The position numbers were made by a program, and so were the translations under genes. Below the pieces are notes generated by a model, which worked only from the letters and a program-made list of their open reading frames with translations, made no database searches and was not told the origin of the DNA. A stretch of 64,000 nucleotides of DNA. Source: Cercozoa sp. M6MM. Lineage: Eukaryota; Endomyxa: Ascetosporea. The DNA lies in assembly GCA_040357565.1 (NCBI GenBank), contig JBDODJ010000006.1. One strand, 5' to 3'. The stretch's first letter is position 1. Every line of letters begins with the position of its first letter. Positions 1 through 19,018 of the stretch are shown piece after piece.

Positions 1-76
1 GTTGCGCTCCACGTGCCAGTCTACCCAACAGAGAACACAACTATTTTTAGTAGATACATACGGGGGAGGGGGGTAG

Positions 77-7660
<7,584 letters not shown>

Positions 7661-8013
7661 TTGCGCTTCAAACACGCCGCACCTTCGACAAGTGAAAGCT
7701 TGGCTTTTTCTAGCAGCCAGCCTTGACGTGTCAAAATCGCGTGTTGGTCAGTCGAGAAGGCCCCAAGTTGCTCGAAAATTGTGCACACGATAGACAGGCC
7801 AAGGGCCGTCTAGCACCCGATTCTTGCGGCTGTAGCTATCCCTGCCGTGTGTGCACACTGCTGGGAGCGTCAGCCTTCGTGACCAAGGTCTCTTTTTGCT
7901 CGCGATCGGTTTGGGAATTTTCGGCTCGTGATGCGAGCCGACAAACGCACGCGTTTCAAAGCTGAAGCTGCTATCGAAACTATAGTACGCTGCAGAAAAA
8001 CGATACAGGTTAG
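7661..8013 (-). promoter_or_regulatory. Upstream region of the RasGAP gene
   Basis: This 353-base stretch lies between the stop of the next minus-strand gene (8014) and the RasGAP start (7660). No open frame here looks coding. A frame reading TCRRCGVFEAQMGRTD runs into the start codon but has a stop about 30 codons upstream. The promoter and 5' UTR of the RasGAP gene must lie here; no TATA box is evident. Confidence 0.45.
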
Positions 8014-8485
8014 TTAGCTGGCGTGGGCCAAGGAAGGTGCGTTGGCCTGAGAAGTTTGAAGCAGCTGCTGCAGCTGCGGTCGCAGTCTGACAGCGAAGCG
8101 GTCCAAAATCGACTGATGCAACGACTCATCGTAGTCACTGACTCGGCAGAGCTGCTTCTTCTACGAAAATACATGACCGTAAAGCCAAAGGAACGGGGAT
8201 AGAAAAGGCGATACGAATATCGGCAAAGACGGCGATGTGACGTCTAACGCCTCAAAGAACACAGCGCCGTCGGCGGCCGAAAGGCGTAAAGAGAGATTCT
8301 CGATCTGCCGCTGCGCGAGCACGCCGGACAGCGACGATATTTGCACGGGACTCACAGTCTGGATGGGTATGAGTTTGCGGAGCAAGCAAAAACCAAAATG
8401 AATGAGAGTGAACCTGGTCAACAGGGAAGTTGAGCTGTCGCCGCAGAAGCTCGCGTCGCTTCCTGTCTGCGTTGGAATTTGTCAT
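8014..8485 (-). CDS. Small unrecognised protein, 3 exons, about 120 aa
   Basis: The reading starts at ATG 8485 (MTNSNADRKRRELLRRQLNF). Two introns can be placed in phase, the first starting gttcac and the second gtatcg. The gene ends with TAA at 8014-8016 after LLQTSQANAPSLAHAS. The product is mostly helical and charged, with a basic N-terminal helix and a Gln/Leu-rich C-terminal helix (RLRPQLQQLLQ). It has no signal peptide or membrane segment. It could be a small subunit of a larger assembly, but I recognise no family. Phase-consistent splicing and the absence of internal stops support it as real. Confidence 0.55.
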
Positions 8486-8706
8486 GAATACCGAACCAAA
8501 CAAAGAAAGCAAGCAGACACAAAAACACACCGTCTTCCTTTGTCTTTTGTCGCTTCGAGTCCGTGTCCTCCCTGTCTGCAACAACTCAATTCAGTAGACA
8601 TCTAGTCGCAACCTACAATAAATACCAACAAGCGGCCGTTTTGACGGCCGAATCATGACTGCACACATGTGCCAAACACACGTGCCACACACAGAAGCAG
8701 GGGAGG

Positions 8707-9306
8707 TTAAAGCAAAAGGGAGGTACGCTCATCGGTCAGCAGGATGGGTGGCAATGCGCCCTTGTCGAGGGCTGCGCCCTTGTCGAGGGCTGCGTCGAAT
8801 GAGAGCACGCCAGTCGCACCGTCAGTATCGGTGGTCGCACTTTGAGCGTCAGCGGTCGCGCTATGCGTGTCGCCGTTCTTCCTAGCATGCATTGCCTGGG
8901 CACGACGCAGTTCCGCGACACGAACATCACTTGGCACGTCCACCTGCTTCTGTCCCTCCGCACCTGACAATAATATTCCTGTACATCTAATAATGAGGTT
9001 GTGCACATGCGTACCCCGTGCGCGCAAATAGGCACGTGTCGCACGGTAGAGCACAGTAAGACTTGCTGATTTAACAGGTAGCTCGCGGAAGTCAAACACA
9101 CGACTACACATGAGCAGACACAGTGCACTACACATGAGCATGAAGACAAAGAACGAGGTAAGTACGCAGCAGAACGACCGATACGGAACTTAAACGCCCA
9201 GTCGTTGGCATTTTCCTACATCAAATCGGTAACATTAATGTTTGTGGGCAGTGGGAGAGGGCACAGGTTTGCTCCGCAGTTGATTCGCCAGCTTGTCAGT
9301 CTTCAT
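8707..9306 (-). CDS. Unrecognised small protein, 4 exons, about 145 aa
   Basis: Model: ATG at 9306 (MKTDKLANQLRSKP), then exons reading ENANDWAFKFRIGRSAA, RVFDFRELPVKSASL and AEGQKQVDVPSDVRVAEL, ending LLTDERTSLLL with TAA at 8707-8709. All three introns join in phase, and two have GTAC donors. The first 70 residues are basic and helical; the C-terminal 80 are Ser/Thr/Asp rich and contain a short duplication (DAALDKGAALDKGAL), visible in the DNA as a repeated cttgtcgagggctgcg unit at 8760-8791. The WAFKFRIGRSAARVFDF stretch has a faint resemblance to PEX11-type peroxisomal proteins, which I would not rely on. Confidence 0.5.
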
Positions 9307-9554
9307 AAACGATTCCCTGTTTAAAGAAACAAAGTGTGTGCAGGGATTCACAAATATCTAGACACGAAAGAACAACTATGATACAATCCTTGCGGCGTCA
9401 GCACGAGCGACGCCACAGCTAACGTAAACGGCGGCAGTTTCAACAGTTTTAGTTGCTGTTTTTGTTGCTGTTGTTGCTGCCGCAGTCGGCGCTGTGAGAA
9501 CACAAAATAATTGCATAAAAAGCGTAACAATCAGCCGTACGTTGATGAACGTGA

Positions 9555-11630
9555 TCAATTGCTTCGCACAGGTGACGAAGCAACTGTCGGTGCCAGAGAA
9601 AGCGATACTTGTATTGGCGCAGAGGTAGACTGCACGCACAGGGAGTTCAATACACTCAATGCACTGCACATTGAGGAAGCAATACTGTCATTGCAAAAGT
9701 CCTGCCACGTCGCGTATCCTAAAGAAAGCAGGAAGTAAACAGTACACCAGGCAAAGAAAGCACGCGATTGGCTACCGCCAAGTGACGCGAAGCGCCTCAT
9801 ATCGATGAGAGACAGAGGCGCTGCCACGAAATTGTAGTAGCTTTCCTGAGTGTCCACCCTCTCGTCTAGACACGGTGTGCCGCGATATACGTCCACAGTA
9901 ACTACAATAGATATCATGAACACTCGACCTGTGCTAGTCGAGTAAGCACATGTGCATGTACCTCGGGTATCTTTCGGCGCCTTGTCGGACAGCAGATCAT
10001 CCAGCAACGAACAGATCGTTTTCTTTGGAGATAGAGGGATAGGGAGGCAGAACATATAGGGATAAGCTGGTTTTAAAAAAAAAGAATCAAACCGCCAGCT
10101 GCACACGCCGGTATTCGGCGTAGGCTGTACGGAGCTTCGGCAGGTCGAGTTTGCGCCACTTGGGCAACTCCATGAACGCTCGCACGCACTGCATATGGCA
10201 CTGCATATGGAAGCAACGCATGACAAACGCATGCAGTAAGGTAAAGTGTGATACGCTGTCAGGCAGGCGGTGCTCTCGCATGAGATCGAGCACACGCGAG
10301 AACACACGCGGAAACATCGCAGTGACGGACATGTGCTCGCAGCCGCTTTCTTCGTATCCTAACACCATCCCCGGTCGCACTGTCACTGCGCATGCCAGTG
10401 GAAATGCGACGACTAGAAATTCTCCCAGTGCCGTATGAGAGCACGCGTACACGGTGCGTCGCCATCATTCGTGAAAACAACTTGGAGAAACTCTTCAATT
10501 TTCTCTTCTGTGACACAGCCGATATATCCAGCGACCAAGGTGACAGGGAATACAATACCCGAAACATTGGCCTTTTCACAGATCTTCAAAATCCTTTGCA
10601 GCGCGCGCATCAGTAAGTTTGTCGCCACCTCATTCCAAATTTCTGTGAGTGGCAAAATTGAAGCAACTATCAGGCGGGGCGAAATTTGATCGGAGAGGAG
10701 GCAGATACCCAGCCATTTCGCTTTCTTCGATTCGGTCAAACAGTGCCAGTACTCAAATCGCGCCTTCTCGTTGACAGCCACGTCGCCTGATGCCATCGGG
10801 TCAAAGGTAGAAAACCAGTCGGGGTAGGAAAAAACAACCCACCCGGAGGTTTCACCTCAAGTTTCGCACGTTTCACACGCCCCGGCGGTTTGCTTTCTTT
10901 CAGGATACGACGCAGGCTGAAACGTTTGCTGCTCAAAAGCGAGTAAAAGCGAAACGCGTTCAAAGTAAGGAGAAAGAACGATCGTACACTTTCGCTGGCG
11001 AGGCGCTTTCCGAAATGCAAGGGTGGTCGCTGGAGTCGGCGCAACCGAGTGGATGAGTCACGAGATCGATTGCGGGCACCCCTGTTGTCGAGGTCTTCGA
11101 GCTTTTGCTTTCGCTTTTGGCTGTCTGGTCACTTGCTATCGGTAGCGACGGCACCGGCTTTTTCGATGACTTCTGTAATTGTTCCTGCAATGGGTTTTGT
11201 GGTGGCTCCTGCGGTTGTTTCTGCGAGTGTTTTTGCGAGTGTTTTTGCGAGTGTTTTTGCGATTGCTGCCGTTGCCACACTCTCCGACCACCGCAAGTTT
11301 CGCTTATAGTCATAGTTTTCTTTTTGATCAGCGTTTTTTGGCTTTGCGCGTGCTGTTGCGACTTGCTTGGTGCCTTGTGTTGAGTTTTGCTCAGCGTCGT
11401 GCGTCGAGTCTTGCTTTGAGTGCTGCCTTGTTTTTTGCTTTGCGATTTGCCTTGGGTCTTGCTTTGAGATGCGCGGTCGGTTTCACGAGACTTACCTACA
11501 GTCTTGCGCTCGAAGCGCTCCGTCGACGCCGGTATGCCCAGCAACTCCTATACATTCCAAAATCCCAACAAATGGACTAACACGTTATTGTGCAGAGATA
11601 CAATCGTACTTTTAACGCTTTGTCACTCAT
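9555..11630 (-). CDS. Unrecognised protein with low-complexity Lys/Gln/Ser N-terminus
   Basis: Start ATG 11630 gives MSDKALK, spliced by a GTAC intron (11609) to ELLGIPASTERFERKTV. A low-complexity stretch of about 150 residues follows, with SKTQGKSQSKKQ-type repeats and tandem SQKH units, typical of nuclear or nucleolar proteins. Further GTAC introns lead to a folded helical region (ARFEYWHCLTESKKAKWLG, NLLMRALQRILKICEKA, FSRVLDLMREHRLPDSVSH, LDLPKLRTAYAEYRRVQLA). The frame then continues through a gtttga intron into KTICSLLDDLLSDKAPKD and ends by TGA near 9555. The last exons are less certain; a further splice could extend the gene to about 9376, where a poly-Gln segment is open. The helical-repeat look suggests a scaffold, but I cannot assign a family. 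Confidence 0.5.
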
Positions 11631-11801
11631 TGTGTTACACCATGAGCACACAATCACTCCGTACTGCACACCCTACAGTAGAGTTTTTGACCGTAGTTCG
11701 CCCAAACTATTTTTAAAAAAACGCCCCAGCGCTCTTTCAGGAAGTTTGTGGAGAACCTCTGCTGTCCAAGTACGTTCTGTAGTGTGGTAGCGTGCACTCA
11801 A
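11631..11801. promoter_or_regulatory. Short divergent intergenic region
   Basis: Only 171 bases separate the minus-strand start at 11630 from the plus-strand start at 11802. Both genes' 5' UTRs and promoters must fit here, so it is probably a bidirectional promoter. It is AT-rich around 11709-11720 (tatttttaaaaa). Confidence 0.4.
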
Positions 11802-12474
11802 TGTCAGGCCTGGTTTCGTACGATTCGTCAGACGAGGAGTCCTCAGACAATGAAGAAATGCCTCGACAGGGGGTCACGCTCGGAAAACGCGACACCTCCG
11901 CACGGGCTGGTTTGTGTGACGCAAAAAACCAGAAAAGTGCCCCACCTCTGAAAAAACGAAGACGGAGACTTCCGTCGGCCGGTCTCGTGTTTTCTGCTCG
12001 TTCTGCTGCAGTCTCCGCGACGGCTGTTACTGAGGTCCGTCTTTTTTTCTTTGCAATTGGTTTGCAATCCTTTTGTATTATTTGCAGTCTTTGGAGCCAC
12101 AAAATGAACGAATTTGGCAGCCGGAAAAACGTGCAAAGCCAGTATTTGCTGTATCGAACATCCACGTTGAGCAACATGATTTTGGGCATCGCATACCGCT
12201 TTTGTGAGCAGGTTGATGATGTACTTTTCGAGTCAAAGGACAACCAGTTCACTCAAGGTGTGAGAACGCAAAACCGAACAAGTGTGGATAGTACAGAGTA
12301 CCTTAGTCCTTCCTTGCTTTCTTCGTACTTGCTTTCCAATTTCCGTTCTTTTTTAATTATGGCAGAGTGCGGCTGCCGTCGATGCTGTCCGAGCAGCAGC
12401 GAAGAGCACTCAGCAATCTGCTTCCACGACAGTTACGGCACGGCAAGTCTGTTGTGACAGGTATTAATTTTTAG
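11802..12474 (+). CDS. Small acidic/basic nuclear-looking protein, unrecognised
   Basis: ATG 11802 opens MSGLVSYDSSDEESSDNEEM, then a cluster PPLKKRRRRLPS that would serve as a nuclear localisation signal. Exon 2 reads SLEPQNERIWQPEKRAKP. I then place an intron beginning gtattt, an exon VDDVLFESKDNQFTQ, another intron, and a last exon VRLPSMLSEQQRRALSNLLP ending with TAG at 12472-12474. The acidic SSDEE start followed by a basic patch recalls small nuclear proteins such as PRCC, but the match is only compositional. Exon 2 could alternatively read through to a nearer stop. Confidence 0.45.
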
Positions 12475-13023
12475 ATGCCTTGTGCACCGTTCATTGGACT
12501 TATTCGAGCAGAGGACGTGGATTTCGGTCACAAAAAAGCACAAAAGAACGACGGCAGCTAGCGGAACGTTCTAATATGTAGATTGGTGTTTTATAGTGCG
12601 CACCTATGTGCAGGTACAGTCGCACAGTGATTATTAAAATATTATTAAAAGAATCAAAGAGTACCGTCGCTCCGACCCGGTTTTTCGCTGCACCGACACT
12701 AAACCGAGGCCCAAACGGCAGGACGACTTGCTGAACGAGACGTCTCTGTTGCTTAAAGCACGTATTAGGTGTGTTTTGGTGCGTATCGCACGAGTGGTGT
12801 ATTTCGGATTGAGTCATAAATTGAAAATTCCTTGTGGAAATGTTGATACTTCTGTGTAGCGAGTCTACGCCTGCGTTGACACCAGACTGGGAGTGAGGCG
12901 CGCGTGTTTCCTACGCCTGGAACGAGACGTCGCGCCTCCTGCCTAGTTGAACCGAAGGGCTTTCGTTTTCGTGGTTCTTAGGCGAACGACGACGCAAGCA
13001 CGAAGCAGTGGCCCCTGGCTGTC
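12475..13023 (+). promoter_or_regulatory. Upstream region of the XPR1-like gene
   Basis: These 549 bases lie between two plus-strand genes. No frame reads as protein. The XPR1-like promoter and 5' UTR are expected here. Confidence 0.35.
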
Positions 13024-13743
13024 ATGGTGCAATTCACGCACTACCTGTTGTCGAACAAAGTTCCGGAATGGGGCGACAAGTACATTGACTACAAGTTTCT
13101 CAAGAAGATCCTCAAGCCTCTGCGTCGCCGGCGTGCTGCACGGCATGCCGAGTTCGCGCAGAGCGAGATGCGCACGCGGCATCTGTCTTCCATCAGTGTG
13201 CGTGTGCTGCATGACGAAGAGTCTCAACTGTACAGTTATTTTCAATGCAATCTTGGCCGGTGCCATCCCTGGCTTGGTACAGGCCCCCGGGACCCCCGCC
13301 CGATGTGGTGGCAGAACCTGCTCGCTTGCTGACGCACCACGTGGACCAGATGCGCGCGTATCCCGACCTCGGCAGTTCCGCCGCAGTGCTGTTCAACGCG
13401 AACCACGGCTTGATCGGCGGTCCCGAGGAACCACCGCTCCTGCAGTTCGGCCCAGAGCAGCAGCCGTCGGATGAGCACCCGGGCGAGCCGTCGGACGAGC
13501 CGGCCAGCACGGTTGAATCGGAGGAGACGCACAGCACCGAGTCGAAGGACTCGGACATCGAGGAAGCCGATGAGTTGCGCAAGCAGGCCGAGCGCGAGGA
13601 GCGCAACCGCCGCGCTGGCGTCTACGAGCACTACCCCGACGAAAGCGACTCCGAGGCCGACTTTAGCGAGACCGAGAACATCATGAATCGCATCGCTCCC
13701 TTCCTGGCGGATCCTGACCGAAGCTGGGTACGTCATTTTCTTG

Positions 13744-13793
<50 letters not shown>

Positions 13794-13803
13794 NNNNNNN
13801 NNN

Positions 13804-13891
<88 letters not shown>

Positions 13892-14236
13892 CACATGCAC
13901 ATGCACACACACACCATGTTGTCTCGTGTAGGTGCGCTTGGTGCCGGAGCGAGTAATGCGGGGTGACCTCGGCTTTGTGGAGGAGCAGTTTTTCGCGCAG
14001 CTGCAGGCCGAGTTCGTCAAGATCGACAACTTCTTCGTCGAGCAGCTGCAGGTGTTCGTGCAAGACACCAACCGCATCATCGGACAGGTCAACGCGCTGC
14101 GCGAGGCGAAACGCCGCCAGAAGAAACACAAAATCAGCGACCTGCCGATGCGCAAGCGTCTGCACTTCCGCTGGCGCGCCATGTCGCGAGTGCGACGCGG
14201 CGGTGACACTGGTACCCCGTTTGCTGGACGGTTTGT

Positions 14237-14276
<40 letters not shown>

Positions 14277-17200
14277 TCGATTAGAGGAGGAAGAGGAGCA
14301 GGAGATCAATTTGACTACCGACGACAGCGATCTCAACGAGCCCGATGTCGAGGCATTGGTGAAACCAGCCGGCGACGAGCGCGGTGGCACCAGGGTGCAG
14401 TTTGAGAGCCACGACGATCACCGGCACTACGGCCGCAGTAGTAGCGGCCAGCGCATCGTCTACGACGATCCCGAGGTCGAGGAGGAGTTGCTGCTGCTCA
14501 CTAAGGTAGGCCCCCCCCCCCCCCCCGTTCTTCATACCCACCCCCCCCCCCTACTCCAATATCCCCAGGCCAAGCGCAACAAGCTGCGTCGCAAGCTGGC
14601 GATGGCGTGCCGCGAGATCTATCGCGGATTGGACTTAATGCGCAACTACCGCATCCTAAACTTCATGGGCTTTGTCAAGATCCTCAAGAAGCACGACAAG
14701 GTGAGCGACTGGCCGAACGCGTCGCCGGTGCTGGCCGAGCTGCTGCGCCGCGCGCCGTTCTACGCGTCACCGGCGCTGGAGGCACTGGTGTCGCGCGTGG
14801 AGACCTTGTTCTGCGACCACCTCAGCGAGACCAGGAAAACGGGCGAGAAGGCGGCCGCCATGGAGTCGCTGCGGTCAGGGGCGGCGCCGCAGGTGCGTGT
14901 GCGGCGTGTCGTCACCTTTGGCATCGGGTGGATCTTTGGTGTCGTGACGGGTCTCTTCGTGCTGCTGGCCGTGGTGCTGTCGGTGCGCCCGAGTCTTGTG
15001 ACGCAGGACTCGGTGTTCCGCGCGCACTTTCCCATCTTCCGCGGACTACTGCTGGTGTCGCTGCACTTCTGCGGCTGGGCCGTCAACGTCGGTGTGTGGC
15101 GCCGCTTCCGCATCAACCACGTCTTCATCACCGAGAGCGACGTCGGCTCGGCCCTCGTGGCCTGGGACGCTGTCATGGGACCCACCTCTGTCTTCCTGCT
15201 GGCTACGGTGCGTCTGTCAATAACTGCACTGTCCGTATGTGGTGATACGCGTTGCACATGCAGATCGGCATTAGCGTGTTGTTCGCGGCCATGCGCGCTT
15301 TCGACGAGCTGCACATGGACGCGCACGAGTGGCTTACCGGTCCGGCCCTGCTGATCGGCACGCTGGTACTGTCCATGTTGCCGACTCGCAAGCACTTTAT
15401 GGGACCGACCAGGCGGTACTTTTGGAAACGCACTCTGCGCGTCATCACGGCGCCCTTGCTTGCGGTATTTGCTTGACTCTGGGGGAGAGGGTATGTTTAT
15501 TGGGGTGATGCAACGTCTGTGACGATATGTCAATGCTGTCATGTAGGTCAAGTTCACGGACTTCTTCCTGGCAGATCAGTTTACGTCACAGGCACGTGCC
15601 TTTCAGGACCTGTTCTACTCGTGCGTCTTCGTGGTGACCTCGCTGTCAGCCTCCAAGGCTAAGAGCGCTGCTGACTCAGCCGCTTTCGTGCTGGGTACAG
15701 CGCCCTACTGGTTCCGTCTGGCGCAGTGTCTACGTCGTTACTGGGTAGCCTTCCTTTCTGCCACCTCCCACCCAAACGTTTACCCCCCTCCCCCCAGGTG
15801 ACGAAACGCGCCTTTCCGCATCTGGCGAATGCCGGCAAGTACCTGGCGTCGATGGTGGTCACCGTGCTGGCACTGTTCACGAAACTGAGCGACGACCCGG
15901 CGCTGTTGGAGTGGCGCATCGCTCTCGGTGTGATTGCTACCCTGTACGCTCTGACTTGGGATCTCGTCATGGACTGGGGCCTGCTGCGCAATCTGCGCTG
16001 GTGGGTGCGCGACGAGCTACTTGAGGACCAAGGTGTGTTGCCTCCCTCCTGACCCCTGCTTCTTCCCATGCGTAGGTGAGTTGAGCTACCTGTGATGTGT
16101 ATGTGCAGAAGGTGACTGGGATAGTGAGACCACTCCCGAGAGGAGGCGTTTCTTTGTGCGACGCCAGCGGAGCTACTACTGGGCGCTGCGAGCGCAGCTG
16201 ACTTACCCGGCGTGGTTCTACTACTGGGCCATCGCGAGTAACGCCTTGCTGCGTGTCTCCTGGGTCATCGGGTGTGTTCTTCCGTGTGTGTGTGTGTGTG
16301 CGTGTGTGCGTGTGTGTGCGTGTGTGCGTGTGTGTGCGNNNNNNNNNNGTGTGTGTGCGTGTGTGCGTGTGTGTGCGTGTGTGCGTGTGTGTGCGTGTGT
16401 GTGGGTACTATGTGTACTCTGTGTATTCTGCGTAATCTGTGTATTCTTGACTGGTGCGTTGCAGTATCAAGCCGGAAGCCTTTGGGCTCAAGAGCGTGGA
16501 CGAGCTGTTCTTCTTGCTGCTTTTGGGCGTGCTTGAGGTGTTCCGACGCGTGCAGTGGAACGTGATCCGCATGGAGAACGAGCACCTCAACAACTGCGGT
16601 GAGTTCCGTGCCGTGCGTGCCGTGCCGCTGCTGATCGACTACGACCGCATCGCCTTCAACGTCGACGAAGACGATGAGGACGAGGACGAGGACGAAGATG
16701 AGGAGGAGAGCGAGATCCGGCCCGTCAAACGCGAGAGCGTCGCGTCTTTGCGCGACACGGCCAAGGACGTCGTCGTGCTTGACCTCGACAAGGAAAAGAA
16801 GAAGGACGCCACGCTTGAGCTCACTGCGCTGCGCCGTGATGGTAGCACGCCCCCATCCTCCTTTGTATCTCTGACCTCCTCTCCTTCAGCTTCAACGGCC
16901 TCGCTGTCGCGCATGTCGGCGCGAGGCAGGAGGCACAGCATCACCGAGCTGCCACACGTGCCATCGTCGGCCAATATGAGTGCGCGTTCCACGACCAACA
17001 AGTCGGTAGACTCACTACACATCAGTGTGCTACACAACATTCGTACCCCCGTGCGTGTACAGGTTGTCGCTTTCTTGCACACCGAACCAGACGGCACGCT
17101 GCGACTCACGCGCAGCAGCGCGGATCTGCGCTCGCTGGCGCGGCGTGACGAGGTGCTGCACGACAACGTCGAGGACAACTTCGACGACGACGACGACGAC

Positions 17201-17494
17201 GACGACGATGAGGACGACGAAGAGGACGACGAGCTGAGCGGCAACAGCGACGACGAGGGCCTCATGCGCTTGTACACGCGAAGTTACGTGAGCGACGATG
17301 CGCGCGACCTGCCGCAGACGCCGTCGCGTGACGCTTCGCGCGTCACCTCGCCCAGACGCCCGTCCTCTCGCCGACCCTCCGAGAGCGAATTCGATGAGGA
17401 CCGTGAGAGCGACGTAGATGAGGAAGAAGACGAAGACCGCGAGAACGACAATATTCGCATGGTGCTGCACCGCGCCGGTCGCCAAAAACGTTGA
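13024..17494 (+). CDS. XPR1: SPX-EXS phosphate exporter, XPR1/PHO1 family
   Basis: Exports inorganic phosphate across a membrane under control of inositol pyrophosphates bound by the SPX domain. ATG 13024 begins [20 protein letters not shown], the canonical SPX start. The SPX domain is split over exons and carries long acidic inserts. Its second core is [20 protein letters not shown], and its third is [18 protein letters not shown], which keeps the lysines of the phosphate-binding cluster. Several membrane helices follow ([18 protein letters not shown] and others). The EXS domain includes [20 protein letters not shown] and [12 protein letters not shown], highly diagnostic. The cytosolic tail of about 300 residues is Asp/Glu/Ser rich, with two runs of eight or more acidic residues, ending at TGA 17492-17494. 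Ten exons give roughly 1,200 aa, longer than typical XPR1 (about 700). Three introns carry CA/TG microsatellites. Confidence 0.93.
13747..13912. repeat. (CA)n microsatellite with 10-N gap
   Basis: CA repeat in the second XPR1-like intron. Ns occupy 13794-13803. It decays into CATGCA units at the 3' end. Confidence 0.98.
14234..14274. repeat. (TG)n microsatellite
   Basis: A TG run inside a short XPR1-like intron (donor at 14212, GTACCC; acceptor gattag near 14284). Confidence 0.95.
16285..16402. repeat. (TG)n/(TGCG) microsatellite with 10-N gap
   Basis: TG repeat with regular CG interruptions, in the intron before the EXS signature exon of the XPR1-like gene. Ns occupy 16339-16348. Confidence 0.97.
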
Positions 17495-19018
17495 GGAAGC
17501 CGGCTCGATCGATTTCGTCCCCACTCTACGTTGCGCGGCGGCGGAGGATTCTCCGCTGGGCGCGAGGTCCACCCACGCCACTACCTACGTCCGGGGCCAG
17601 TTTTTCCGCGCTAGCGAGTTCACGTTATCGTTTCAAGTCATGTGTTACAGCATAAACTACTGTATCCGCGCGGAAGCAACCCAACAACTTAAAAAAATCC
17701 TCAAAAGAGGTGTGGAAGATTTTGACGTGTGTTCGCTGGTATCCTGACCTACTGAGAGCTTCAGTCCAGACTGTGGAACACCTGTGTTTGAGTAGGGAAG
17801 CCTTGAGCAAGCTTTTTGCAGCTGAACTCAAAGAAGGGCTCTCTCTCGACCAGGTAATCTGATCTCTCCAGGACCAGTTGTCTTCGCTTCTACCTGTCCT
17901 CTGCCTTTCCAGGGGCCCTTCTTTTCTTTACTTCCAACTCAAGTACTTCTGAATCCTCACTACTCAGTTCTCACGACGCCTTTCCGTCTCAAGGACCCTT
18001 TATACTGACTGTCCTTTCTACAGTTCCCATCTGACGGGTGACTGTCCCGTCCACCACAAGTGCTTTGCCGCCCAACTGAACCGTTGGGGTAACTCACTCT
18101 TTCAAACTGACACTTGGCCACTCTTCCTCCAAGAACAGACTTTATTACGTTCCTTAGTTTTTTTTTTGTATCACTGGCAAAGTACCCTTAATTTACCAAG
18201 GCCTGATCCCTATCTGAGAGGGCTGCGGTAACACATGATCAGTTGCTACCGTTCCGCGATCAGTTTTCCGTTCAGCGTTGTTACAGACTGACTCAGATTA
18301 TGCAGTCTCCGCGGGGTGAAGCCAGACCGACCAGTTGGTTTACATCATTGAGTGAAGCAAAAGAGAAAGAAGAGTTAAGAGTTTGTGGCTCTGCGGTTCT
18401 GCTGCCTATAGAGCTGTGACTGGACCTGTCTGAAAGCCTGTCCTGTAGATTGAGCCGCCAGTGGGCAAAGAGAAAACCTCATCTATTTGGCATCAGCTGG
18501 TCAGTTGCTCTGCAGTTTGTACTGATATCCACCTCTACAAGTAAGCATTGTGCTGCTGTAGAGAGAAGGGGTTTTTAAAATCTTCTCACGATTTCCCCGT
18601 GACGGAAGATTCCGTCTTCAACTCCGTCTAGTTTGACGTAAGAACCCAGTTGGGTATGAGGGCATCCGACCGTTGCATTTTCAGTTTGGCAGAACCGCGT
18701 ATGCCCAACAAAAAAAAAATGCTACAGGGGCGAGACTGCACATATCGGATATAGATGAGAGAGGGTGAGAGTGTGTGAGAGAGTGAGAGGGAGCGACTTG
18801 CTGCGCCAAGTTGACGCGACGCGAATACGAACGGAACGACAGTTTTTAAAGCTGCCAGGTACTGAATAGAAAACTAATGAACTAAAGTTATGCTAAGGAA
18901 CAATGATAAGCTGTTGGCGACTCGGAGTGTCACGGTTTTCGACAGGCGGGGTGGGGTGCTGCTGCGTGAGCACATGAGTAGATCGATACCGCGCCGCGCT
19001 TGGATGACGGGACTGTAT
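17495..19018. other. 1.5-kb non-coding stretch between convergent genes
   Basis: It lies between the 3' ends of the XPR1-like gene (+) and receptor copy A (-). I see no protein-like frame, no tRNA or rRNA, and no transposon ends. There are T-rich tracts around 18158-18168, an A-tract at 18709-18718 and a GA-rich patch near 18755-18792. It is the longest empty stretch in the window. Confidence 0.6.

Noticed and set aside
13747-13912. Long open frames of alternating Thr-His or Val-Cys through the CA/TG repeats here and elsewhere
   Set aside because: They are translations of dinucleotide repeats within introns; exons on either side join cleanly without them.
16639-17277. Minus-strand open frame of 212 codons with long Ser runs
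   Set aside because: Antisense of the Asp/Glu-rich coding tail of the XPR1-like gene; Asp/Glu codons read in reverse give Ser runs.
17495-19018. Search for tRNA, 5S rRNA, U1 or U6 snRNA in the empty stretches
   Set aside because: No conserved A/B-box, 5S or snRNA core sequences were recognised by eye in any non-coding stretch.
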